Under the pieces are notes generated by a model, which made no database searches, was not told where the DNA came from, and saw only the letters and a list, made by a program, of their open reading frames with translations. Positions 24,059-30,175 of a stretch of DNA of 34,284 nt are shown here, piece after piece. How positions within the stretch are numbered: the stretch's first letter is position 1; each line of letters opens with the position of its first letter. Origin of the DNA: an uncultured Candidatus Pelagibacter sp. (GTDB lineage: Bacteria > Pseudomonadota > Alphaproteobacteria > Pelagibacterales > Pelagibacteraceae). The position numbers and the translations under genes are program-made. Where the stretch lies: contig CAJQSQ010000017.1 of NCBI GenBank assembly GCA_905616395.1, positions 1 through 34,284 on the forward strand. Direction: 5' to 3'.

Positions 24059-24085
24059 ATGAATTTATCACCACCTGACACATAA
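24059..24085 (+). CDS. Possible 8-residue leader peptide (MNLSPPDT)
   Basis: ATG at 24059 is preceded by AAAGGAGG (24046-24053), a stronger ribosome site than almost any gene in the window. The frame MNLSPPDT ends at TAA 24083. It contains a Pro-Pro pair, a sequence that slows ribosomes, and lies inside the first hairpin of the structured element. This is what a regulatory leader peptide looks like, but no plus-strand gene follows to be regulated. Could be a remnant or chance. Confidence 0.35.
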   Translation: MNLSPPDT

Positions 24086-24120
24086 CTGGTGTGATTAAAT
24101 AATCAAAGACTAGAAAAGAC

Positions 24121-24148
24121 AAAAAAAATATAAATCCATTATGGATTT
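24121..24148 (-). terminator. Possible intrinsic terminator for the DUF952 gene
   Basis: Read on the minus strand, AAATCCA and TGGATTT form a 7-bp stem with a 3-base loop (24148-24132), followed by ATAT and a run of eight T (24128-24121). It lies about 60 bases past the DUF952 stop at 24209. The stem is short and AT-rich, but the T tract is convincing. It offers an alternative, minus-strand reading of part of the structured element. Confidence 0.5.
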
Positions 24149-24208
24149 TAGCGTATACCGCTGACTTACAGGGGAACTCTTTTGGAGTTTACCGAAAGGG
24201 TGACCCCC

Positions 24209-24553
24209 TTAGAAATTAGCTGGTAGATTGTGAGAGCCATCATCATTTAAAGTAATTTCAAATTCATCAACAACATTAGATATATCAAGCAAAGAATATA
24301 AATGAGGAAACATGTTTCCATCAGATGCTTGTTCCCACAATAGGTGATCAAGTTTTAAAGTATCTACTTTTAATAAAATTAAATCTTTTTGACTAGTGTA
24401 AAATTTCTTAAGCGTGCCTTCAACCTGATCTTCACCAGAAAAATGGATATAACCATCTTCTAAATCTTTTTTTGATCCTGTTAGTTGACCTTTTTTTTTA
24501 TACTCATCCCATTCAAATTTAGAGCATATTTTATAAACAAACTTAAAATTCAT
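24209..24553 (-). CDS. DUF952-family protein
   Basis: The 114 residues match DUF952: FVYKICSKFEWDEYKKKGQL at the start, then DGYIHFSGEDQVEGTLKKFY, VDTLKLDHLLWEQ, FPHLYSLLD. The central Asp-Gly-(Tyr/Phe)-Ile-His-(Phe/Leu)-Ser block is the family hallmark and probably lines a pocket. Structures of the family show an ADP-ribosyltransferase-like fold, but no activity is established as far as I know. Cytosolic, no signal peptide. It is separated from the DUF924 gene upstream by 219 bases containing three inverted repeats, so it probably has its own promoter. Confidence 0.88.
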   Translation of the reverse strand: MNFKFVYKICSKFEWDEYKKKGQLTGSKKDLEDGYIHFSGEDQVEGTLKKFYTSQKDLILLKVDTLKLDHLLWEQASDGNMFPHLYSLLDISNVVDEFEITLNDDGSHNLPANF

Positions 24554-24593
24554 AAAAAATTTATAGTATTTGGTGGGGTTTTTAACAATAAGA

Positions 24594-24617
24594 AACTTCC
24601 CTCTTTCGAGGGAAGTT
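24594..24617 (-). terminator. 10-bp perfect hairpin, likely terminator of the minus-strand operon
   Basis: AACTTCCCTC (24594-24603) and GAGGGAAGTT (24608-24617) pair perfectly around a TTTC loop. On the minus strand the stem is followed by TCTTATTGTT, a moderately T-rich tail; on the plus strand by AATATT. It lies about 155 bases past the DUF924 stop, so it may end that transcript before DUF952. It is the most stable stem in this gap. Confidence 0.6.
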
Positions 24618-24700
24618 AATATTAACCATCTAATAGAGAGAGAAGATAATGTTAATTTTTGAATTTTCTATGTGTCTTATAGGAGTGCACATGCAAATAG

Positions 24701-24723
24701 TGAAATGACATATTGTCACTTCA
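24701..24723. repeat. Near-perfect 23-base inverted repeat
   Basis: TGAA-TGACA and TGTCA-TTCA pair around a TAT loop with one A-C mismatch. The symmetry and size suggest a dimeric regulator operator as much as an RNA hairpin. It lies in the non-coding gap between DUF924 and DUF952. Function unknown. Confidence 0.5.
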
Positions 24724-24751
24724 GCTATGCAAATAAGGAATAGTATTTAGT

Positions 24752-24770
24752 TTGTTCACATAGTGAACAA
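24752..24770. repeat. 8-bp perfect stem-loop next to the DUF924 stop
   Basis: TTGTTCAC (24752-24759) and GTGAACAA (24763-24770) pair around an ATA loop, two bases beyond the DUF924 stop codon. On the plus strand TTTT follows, on the minus strand ACTAAATAC, so a terminator reading is only weak on the relevant strand. It may protect the 3' end of the operon mRNA. Confidence 0.55.
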
Positions 24771-24772
24771 TT

Positions 24773-25336
24773 TTACCAAGATGAGTTCGATTGATTTAGA
24801 AATTCTATTTCTTCAGGAGTAGATTGTCTCTCTAATACTTTGTTTCTGTGAGGATACCTCTTAAATTTTCTGATAACGTCAGTATGATCTTTCCAAGATT
24901 TTTTAATTAATGCTATTTGTGGATGATCTTTCAAGTGAACGTTGGATAGATTATGAACATAAGTGTGATCACTAATTTCTTCACTGTGCAAAAGTGGCAG
25001 AAGGAAGAAAAGTTTTTCATTAATAGCTAGTTTTTCAAGGTCTCCACTATCGATAGCTTCATTAACAATTAATCTACATTTATGATCTTGTTCAAATGCT
25101 TTCTTGTCATTTCTAAATAAGTTACGAGAAAATTGGTCTAATAAAATAATTAAAGCTAAACAAGACCTTGGTTCATCTTGCCAGTCGTCATATTCATTTA
25201 TTATTGCTTTTTCATAATCATTAAAAAAATTGTCTTTTATCTTTTTATCAAAAGAATTTTTTTGTCTAAAAAGCTCTTCAGGTAAAGATTCATTAAACCA
25301 AAAATCTAATATCTTTTTAGCATTTTCTACAACCAT
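24773..25336 (-). CDS. DUF924-family protein
   Basis: The 187-residue all-helical protein begins ILDFWFNESLPEELFRQ and carries LALIILLDQFSRNLFRNDKKAF and FFLLPLLHSEE, the most conserved stretches of DUF924. The family has a TPR-like right-handed helical fold; its role is unknown. No signal peptide or membrane helix. It starts three bases after the HisN-like stop, so it is the last gene of a long minus-strand series. Recognition is firm, function is not. Confidence 0.9.
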   Translation of the reverse strand: MVVENAKKILDFWFNESLPEELFRQKNSFDKKIKDNFFNDYEKAIINEYDDWQDEPRSCLALIILLDQFSRNLFRNDKKAFEQDHKCRLIVNEAIDSGDLEKLAINEKLFFLLPLLHSEEISDHTYVHNLSNVHLKDHPQIALIKKSWKDHTDVIRKFKRYPHRNKVLERQSTPEEIEFLNQSNSSW

Positions 25337-25339
25337 TTA

Positions 25340-26149
25340 TTAATATTTTGATACAGGTTTTAAAAGTTTAAGCATCTTATTATGAATAGATTGATTTGCA
25401 GAAACTAAAATACTTCCTGCATTAACGGCATCTCTATTATCCCAAGTTGTTACAACTCCACCTGCAGCTTTTATAATTGGTATCAATGGATGGATATCCC
25501 AAATTTTATTAGTTGCTTGAAAGACAACATCAATTTTTCCCTCACACAAATGGGAATAACTTAACGCATCTGCAGTTGGAAATTGCATTAATTTTAAAAC
25601 TTTTGGAATTGTCATTTGCTGTTTAAGAGAGACTGCTCCATGAAATGCTCCTGATACTTTTATATTACTAAATAGTATTTTTTTTGAAACAGAGATTTTT
25701 CTTTTTTTACCTTTTTCAAAAACAAAAGAGTTTCTATTATCAAAGTTTAAATAGTATTTATCTAATATTGGAAAGTTTGCTAATCCAACAACAGGCATAC
25801 CTTTAAAATTTAGAGATATTAAATTGCTCCACGTTGGATTACCTATTACAAATGATCTTGTCCCATCAATAGGATCTATAACCCATGTGTAATCACTAGT
25901 TGATTTTTTGTGACCAAACTCTTCACCTATAACTTGATGACTTGGAAATTTTTTTTTAATCTTTAATCTAATAAATTTTTCAAATGCTTTGTCAGATGTT
26001 GTTACTGGGTCATAACCTTTATCTTTAAGTTTGTTAGATATCTTGAAAGTTTTGTTAAGTTTTGAAAAATAAAATTTGTTTAAGTCTTTTGCTAAGGTAT
26101 TTAAAAAATTTGAATACAACTTGTAATCATTTTTATTTAATAAATTCAT
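25340..26149 (-). CDS. hisN: Inositol-monophosphatase-family phosphatase, HisN-like (histidinol-phosphatase type)
   Basis: The 269 residues hold the metal-binding motifs of the family: GEEFG with the first acidic ligand, WVIDPIDGTRSF (the DPIDGT signature), and KIWDIHPLIPIIKAAGG with the later Asp. The WDIHPLIPII wording is closer to the HisN branch (histidinol-phosphate to histidinol) than to SuhB or CysQ. It overlaps the azoreductase-like gene by four bases (ATGA). No other his gene is near, so physiological assignment rests on subfamily wording only. Other phosphoesters such as inositol phosphate or PAP remain possible. Confidence 0.8.
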   Translation of the reverse strand: MNLLNKNDYKLYSNFLNTLAKDLNKFYFSKLNKTFKISNKLKDKGYDPVTTSDKAFEKFIRLKIKKKFPSHQVIGEEFGHKKSTSDYTWVIDPIDGTRSFVIGNPTWSNLISLNFKGMPVVGLANFPILDKYYLNFDNRNSFVFEKGKKRKISVSKKILFSNIKVSGAFHGAVSLKQQMTIPKVLKLMQFPTADALSYSHLCEGKIDVVFQATNKIWDIHPLIPIIKAAGGVVTTWDNRDAVNAGSILVSANQSIHNKMLKLLKPVSKY

Positions 26150-26730
26150 TCAATTATATTTTCAATTTGCTTTTCAGCTTCTTTAATTGATTTCTCATAA
26201 TCTAACGCCATTTGATCAGCACTTATTACTTCAACTTTTTCAATTCCAAAGAAATTTAATATGAATTTTAACCATGGAGTTAAAAAATCCTCTGAGCTAT
26301 TTAATTTAGTTCCACCTGAAGTAATTACTAAATAAGCTTGTTTATTTTTAAGCAATCCCTCTCTTCTCCCATTAGGTTTAAACCTGAAAGTCTCGCCAAT
26401 TCTTGCTGCTAGGTCACACCAAGCTTTAAGAGTTGCTGGAGGACCATAATTATAAATTGGCGCTGAAATTATAATGATATCGCTTTCCTTTAATTCACTT
26501 ACAAGTTTATCTGACAGATTAAACATTTTTTTATGCTCTTCAGTTTGGTCTTTTTCTGCAATCTTCATTCCGGACTCAGTCAAGCCACTGACAAAAAGCA
26601 TGTCGTCATCTAAATCTCTATAAATTACTTCATCACCTGGTTTTTTGATTTTCTCTAATAATTTTTTTGCTAATGCTCTTGAGCTTGACCCTTTTTTTCT
26701 AGCACTTGAATCTATTTGATAAATTTTCAT
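26146..26730 (-). CDS. FMN-dependent NAD(P)H oxidoreductase of the flavodoxin fold (AzoR-like)
   Basis: The 194-residue flavodoxin-like protein opens with IDSSARKKGSSSRALAKKL, the phosphate-binding loop for FMN. ISAPIYNYGPPATLKAWCD is the flavin-binding block that typifies AzoR/NAD(P)H dehydrogenase (quinone) proteins, and TSGGTKL follows. The family reduces quinones, azo compounds or nitro compounds by two-electron transfer. It is co-translated with the HisN-like gene and follows ccdA by 23 bases. The physiological acceptor is probably a quinone, but this is inferred. Confidence 0.85.
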   Translation of the reverse strand: MKIYQIDSSARKKGSSSRALAKKLLEKIKKPGDEVIYRDLDDDMLFVSGLTESGMKIAEKDQTEEHKKMFNLSDKLVSELKESDIIIISAPIYNYGPPATLKAWCDLAARIGETFRFKPNGRREGLLKNKQAYLVITSGGTKLNSSEDFLTPWLKFILNFFGIEKVEVISADQMALDYEKSIKEAEKQIENIIE

Positions 26731-26753
26731 AATTTCAGATTATTATTAACCTA

Positions 26754-27461
26754 TTAACCAAAATTTTGCAAAAATGGTAAATAATTTAAAATATAGTACC
26801 CTAAAATTTGTAATTGGTTTGTTAAAATTAGAACTCCAGTTATTAAAAGTATTATACCACCGCTCGTTGTGACTAAATTAATATTCTTTTTAAAGTTTTT
26901 GGAAAACATCAAAAATCTTTGCATTAGATAGCCTGATAAAATGAAAGGTATTGCTAACCCAAGTGAATAAAAACTAAGCAAAACTACTGCTTTGGATATT
27001 GTTTCTTCTGTGGAGGCCAACGCAAGAATTGAGCCTAAGATTGGGCCTATACAAGGCGTCCAACCAAAACCAAAAGCCATACCCACTATAAAAGAAAACC
27101 AAATATTATTATTCTTTTTGGTATAAATTTTTTTTTCAAAATTTAAAAAACTAATATTTATAATTCCAATTAATTGTAGAGAAAATATTATGATGACTAG
27201 TCCTGCAATTATTCTTAAAGTTTCTGAATTTTGTAAAAGTATTTGACCCAAATAAGACGCCGCAGCACCAAATATAATAAAAACTGTAGAAAAACCTAAG
27301 GTAAATAGAATTAAAGGTATTAAGTTTATTTTCTTATTTTTAAGTAGCTCATCCAAAGATGCTCCGGAAATAAAAGAAATGTAACCTGGTATTAGGGGCA
27401 AAACACAGGGTGATAAAAAACTAATTAGGCCCGCACCAAAAGCAATAAATAATTCAATCAT
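26754..27461 (-). CDS. ccdA: Cytochrome c biogenesis protein CcdA (DsbD-type thiol electron transporter)
   Basis: Six hydrophobic segments fill 235 residues. The two conserved cysteines lie in SPCVLPLIPGYISFISG and GWTPCIGPILGSILA, exactly the proline-framed sites at which CcdA/DsbD proteins pass electrons from cytosolic thioredoxin to the periplasm. That supply keeps apocytochrome c cysteines or other thiols reduced. It begins six bases after the FAH-family gene stop. The partner (CcmG-like thioredoxin) is not in the window. Confidence 0.92.
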   Translation of the reverse strand: MIELFIAFGAGLISFLSPCVLPLIPGYISFISGASLDELLKNKKINLIPLILFTLGFSTVFIIFGAAASYLGQILLQNSETLRIIAGLVIIIFSLQLIGIINISFLNFEKKIYTKKNNNIWFSFIVGMAFGFGWTPCIGPILGSILALASTEETISKAVVLLSFYSLGLAIPFILSGYLMQRFLMFSKNFKKNINLVTTSGGIILLITGVLILTNQLQILGYYILNYLPFLQNFG

Positions 27462-27467
27462 ATAAAT

Positions 27468-28310
27468 TTATTCAGCTACTACTTTCGCGTTTTGTGTACC
27501 AAGTGTATCAATTGACAAGTCCATTCTATCCCCATCTTTTAAAAAAACTGGAGGATTCATTCCAAGTCCTACTCCTGGAGGGGTGCCTGTTGTAACAATA
27601 TCTCCAGGCATTAAAGTTATAAAACTTGTTATATGAGCTACCAAAAAGTTAAAATTAAAAATCATTTGGTTAGTGTTACCTGTTTGATGTCTATTACCAT
27701 TAACATCTAGTGTTAAGTTCAAATTATTAACATCTTTAATTTCATCTTTGGTTACTAAATGAGGCCCTAAAGGTCCAAATGTATCACCAGATTTACCCTT
27801 AACCCACTGACCCCCTTTTTCTTTTTGCCATTCACGCTCACTGATATCGTTACAAATACAGTATCCAAAAATATAATCTTGTGCGTCTTTTTCTAAAACT
27901 CTTTTTGCTTTTTTTCCAATGACAAAAGCAATTTCAACTTCATGATCTAATTTTTTTGAAGTCTTGGGTATAAGAACATTGTCGTTTGGTCCAACTATAG
28001 AGTGAACTGACTTATTAAATAGAACTGGGTTCTCAGGTGTTTTTGCACCAGTCTCTTTTACATGCTCAACATAATTTAAACCAATTGCAAAAAAATTTCC
28101 TGGCTTAGAAATACAAGACCCTATTCTTTCATTTTGATTTATTTCCTCTAAACTCTTCAAATCTATTTCTTTAATTTTATCTAGAGTTTCAAAATTAATA
28201 CTTTCAGGATTTAAATCTTTAATAACTGAAGATAAATTTCTGTATTTTCCTTCGTCATCTAATGCTACAGGAATTTCTTGTCCTATTTTTCCAATTCTTA
28301 AAAATTTCAT
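27468..28310 (-). CDS. Fumarylacetoacetate hydrolase (FAH) family protein
   Basis: The 280-residue protein has an N-terminal small domain (1-70) then the FAH core. Metal ligands are visible in DHEVEIAFVIG (two Glu) and NDISEREWQ (Asp), with KSGDTFGPLGPHLVT and GDIVTTGTPPGVG closing the site. The family splits C-C bonds or decarboxylates, hydrates or dehydrates beta-keto or 2-keto acids. Overlap by four bases with the beta-hydroxyacid dehydrogenase gene, and proximity to an SMP-30 lactonase and aldehyde dehydrogenase, suggest sugar-acid breakdown (2-keto-3-deoxy-acid or diketo-acid step). The exact reaction is inference. A remnant of a related gene lies at 30121-30175. Confidence 0.88.
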   Translation of the reverse strand: MKFLRIGKIGQEIPVALDDEGKYRNLSSVIKDLNPESINFETLDKIKEIDLKSLEEINQNERIGSCISKPGNFFAIGLNYVEHVKETGAKTPENPVLFNKSVHSIVGPNDNVLIPKTSKKLDHEVEIAFVIGKKAKRVLEKDAQDYIFGYCICNDISEREWQKEKGGQWVKGKSGDTFGPLGPHLVTKDEIKDVNNLNLTLDVNGNRHQTGNTNQMIFNFNFLVAHITSFITLMPGDIVTTGTPPGVGLGMNPPVFLKDGDRMDLSIDTLGTQNAKVVAE

Positions 28311-29176
28311 TTTTTATTTATCTTTTCAATTGCATTATATAGAGAGCTATGATCAGTATTACCATGTCCATCAGCTACCAGATCTTTATACATTTCTTTA
28401 ATTAAACTAGAAATAGGCAAATGAGTTTCAACAGCTTTTCCAGCATTAATGATATTAGTCATATCTTTTAATTGTGTTGTAGTTTTTCCTTTTGGTGAGA
28501 AATCTTTAACAATCATTCTTTTTCCATGAGTTTGTAATATTTTACTATCAGCCCATCCTCCTGATAAGGCTTCAATCATTTTACTTGGATTTGTTCCTGA
28601 CTTTTCGCATAGAGTAATAGCTTCTGCGACAGCTCCAATAGTAACTCCAACAATTATTTGATTTGCTAGTTTTGAAATTTGACCAGATGTCACTGGGCCT
28701 ACTAGTGTTGGGTTACCTAATATTTTAAGAAGATCATAGCATTCTTGAAATATTTTTTCATCACCACCCACCATGATAGCTAAAGAAGCCTCTTCTGCTC
28801 CAATTGTTCCACCAGATACAGGTGCATCTAAATAGTTAATATTTTTTTTTTTTAAAATCTCAGCATATTTTTTTGTAATAATAGGATTGACAGAGCTCAT
28901 ATCAATTACTGTGGCGCTTTCTTTAATGTTGGATATAAATTCATCACTACCCATTACTTTCTCTACCGCAGCATCATCTGTAAGCATTGCAATAACTACA
29001 TCAGAATTTGTAACAACATCTTTGATTGATGTGGATATTTCTGCTCCAAATTCTTTAAGTCTATCTGCTTTATCTTGAGATCTATTATAAGCCTTTATAT
29101 TATATCCTGATTTAAGAAGGTTTTTTGCCATGGGAAAACCCATAAGTCCTATTCCTATAAATCCAATATTTTTCAT
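28307..29176 (-). CDS. Beta-hydroxyacid dehydrogenase (3-hydroxyisobutyrate / tartronate-semialdehyde reductase type)
   Basis: The 289 residues start with GFIGIGLMGFPMAKNLLKSG, the Rossmann motif and family signature together. DAPVSGGTIGAEEASLAIMVGG (substrate Ser-Gly-Gly, two pieces of the signature) and SGQISKLANQI with the catalytic Lys near 170 follow. Arg in the NRSQDK stretch after strand 2 suggests NADP(H). Candidates are 3-hydroxyisobutyrate dehydrogenase, 2-hydroxy-3-oxopropionate reductase or succinic/glyoxylate semialdehyde reductase. It sits between SMP-30 and FAH genes, favouring a sugar-acid or semialdehyde substrate; this is inferred. Confidence 0.88.
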   Translation of the reverse strand: MKNIGFIGIGLMGFPMAKNLLKSGYNIKAYNRSQDKADRLKEFGAEISTSIKDVVTNSDVVIAMLTDDAAVEKVMGSDEFISNIKESATVIDMSSVNPIITKKYAEILKKKNINYLDAPVSGGTIGAEEASLAIMVGGDEKIFQECYDLLKILGNPTLVGPVTSGQISKLANQIIVGVTIGAVAEAITLCEKSGTNPSKMIEALSGGWADSKILQTHGKRMIVKDFSPKGKTTTQLKDMTNIINAGKAVETHLPISSLIKEMYKDLVADGHGNTDHSSLYNAIEKINKK

Positions 29177-29237
29177 ATAAAATTAAATATAAACTATATT
29201 AATTGCATAACTATACTTAATAGCTCTATGATAATTG

Positions 29238-30119
29238 CTAAATCTTAAAGGGTTTTGATTGGATTCCCTTAACATTTGTCTTTATTTTAAATAGTGAACC
29301 TGAAAATTTATATTTTTTGATTTCACTTTTATTCATGCCTTTCAAGGCAGTTGAGACAAAAATTTGATTATTATTCAATCCGCCAAATGTACAATTTGTA
29401 ATATTTTTTGCATTTAGATCTATTTTATGAATTTTTTTACCTTTACTATTGTAAACAGAAATACATGCACCACCAAAATGACAAATCCAAACATTTTTTT
29501 TGGAGTCAATTGTCATGCCATCAGGTGAACCATCTTTTTTAGAAAACTTTAAAAATTTAGATTTTTTAACTATTTTGTATTTTTTATTGATTTTAATTTT
29601 ATAAATTATTTTACTACGACTATCTGTGTGTAAAAAATTATCAGCATCAATAAATGCAGGACCATTTGTAATACAATATTTCGTATCAACTTTATGTATA
29701 TTTAATTTTTTATCCAAGCAATATAATGAGCCATTTTTAATATTCCTTTCAAGATTGTCCATAGTTCCAAACCACAGTCTACCTTTCGGATCTATTTTTC
29801 CATCATTTATCCTATTTAAAGGTTTGTCTTTTTCAATAGGAATAGATCTAATAGTCTTATTGTTTTTAAGGTTAATAATTCTAAGTTCGGATTGTAAACC
29901 AAGTATAAAAATATCTTTTTTAATATGAGCAAGAAACCCAATTTCTTTATCTACTTTAATAATTCTTTTTTTATTATTTTTAATATTTAAAATTAGAATT
30001 TTTTTCTTCTTAATATCAACAAAGTAAATTGAATTATGTGATGGCACCCATAGGGTACCTTCACCTAATATTGTTTTTGAATTCCATATAACTTTTGGCT
30101 CTGAAGTTATGATATTCAA
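29238..30119 (-). CDS. SMP-30/gluconolactonase-family protein
   Basis: A six-bladed beta-propeller of 293 residues. The family opening LGEGTLWVP has the first metal ligand Glu, NDGKIDPKGRLWFGTM has the Asn and Asp around the centre, and SPDGMTIDSKKNVWI has the second Asn/Asp site (Asp). These are the metal positions of SMP-30 lactonases, which open aldonolactones such as gluconolactone or arabinonolactone. No signal peptide, so cytosolic. It follows the aldehyde dehydrogenase and the FAH remnant, and precedes the beta-hydroxyacid dehydrogenase by 61 bases. The protein is notably Lys/Ile-rich, as expected in this genome. Confidence 0.87.
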   Translation of the reverse strand: MNIITSEPKVIWNSKTILGEGTLWVPSHNSIYFVDIKKKKILILNIKNNKKRIIKVDKEIGFLAHIKKDIFILGLQSELRIINLKNNKTIRSIPIEKDKPLNRINDGKIDPKGRLWFGTMDNLERNIKNGSLYCLDKKLNIHKVDTKYCITNGPAFIDADNFLHTDSRSKIIYKIKINKKYKIVKKSKFLKFSKKDGSPDGMTIDSKKNVWICHFGGACISVYNSKGKKIHKIDLNAKNITNCTFGGLNNNQIFVSTALKGMNKSEIKKYKFSGSLFKIKTNVKGIQSKPFKI

Positions 30120-30120
30120 A

Positions 30121-30175
30121 TTATTCAGCTATAACTTTTGAGTTTTGTTCACCTAAATTATCAATCATAGAGTAA
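30121..30175 (-). pseudogene. C-terminal remnant of a second FAH-family gene
   Basis: Translated on the minus strand this stretch ends in MIDNLGEQNSKVIAE and a stop at 30121. The intact FAH protein encoded at 27468-28310 ends in SIDTLGTQNAKVVAE. Ten of the fifteen residues are the same and the stop falls at the same place. Only about 17 codons are left, squeezed between the aldehyde dehydrogenase stop and the SMP-30 start. I read it as the scar of a deleted FAH paralogue that once filled this place in the operon. Confidence 0.78.

Larger units (their letters stand above)
24055..24209 (+). ncRNA. Unrecognised multi-hairpin element, candidate structured RNA
   Basis: Successive foldable blocks fill this gap. 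A long hairpin joins GATTAT (24055) with ATAATC (24099) and inside it ATCAC(C)ACC with GGTGTGAT (24067-24075, 24088-24095). Next comes a 7-bp stem with 3-base loop (24132-24148), then AGCG/CGCT (24150-24162). Last is an apparent three-way junction: outer AGGGG/CCCCT (24170-24174, 24205-24209), AACTC/GAGTT (24175-24189), and ACC/GGT around a GAAAG loop (24191-24201). It is locally GC-richer than its surroundings. The element touches the DUF952 stop on the other strand. I do not match it to a known RNA family, and the transcribed strand is unproven. The upstream part, 23874-24003, shows nothing I can support. Confidence 0.45.

Noticed and set aside
24055..24209. tmRNA, SRP RNA, 6S RNA or RNase P RNA
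   Set aside because: None of their conserved core sequences (tag frame, GGTCAGGTCCGGAAGGAAGC-like loop, RNase P P4 motifs) is found.
24649..24708. 19-residue plus-strand frame (MLIFEFSMCLIGVHMQIVK)
   Set aside because: No good ribosome site (AGAGAGAGAAG only) and no similarity; chance frame in a non-coding gap.
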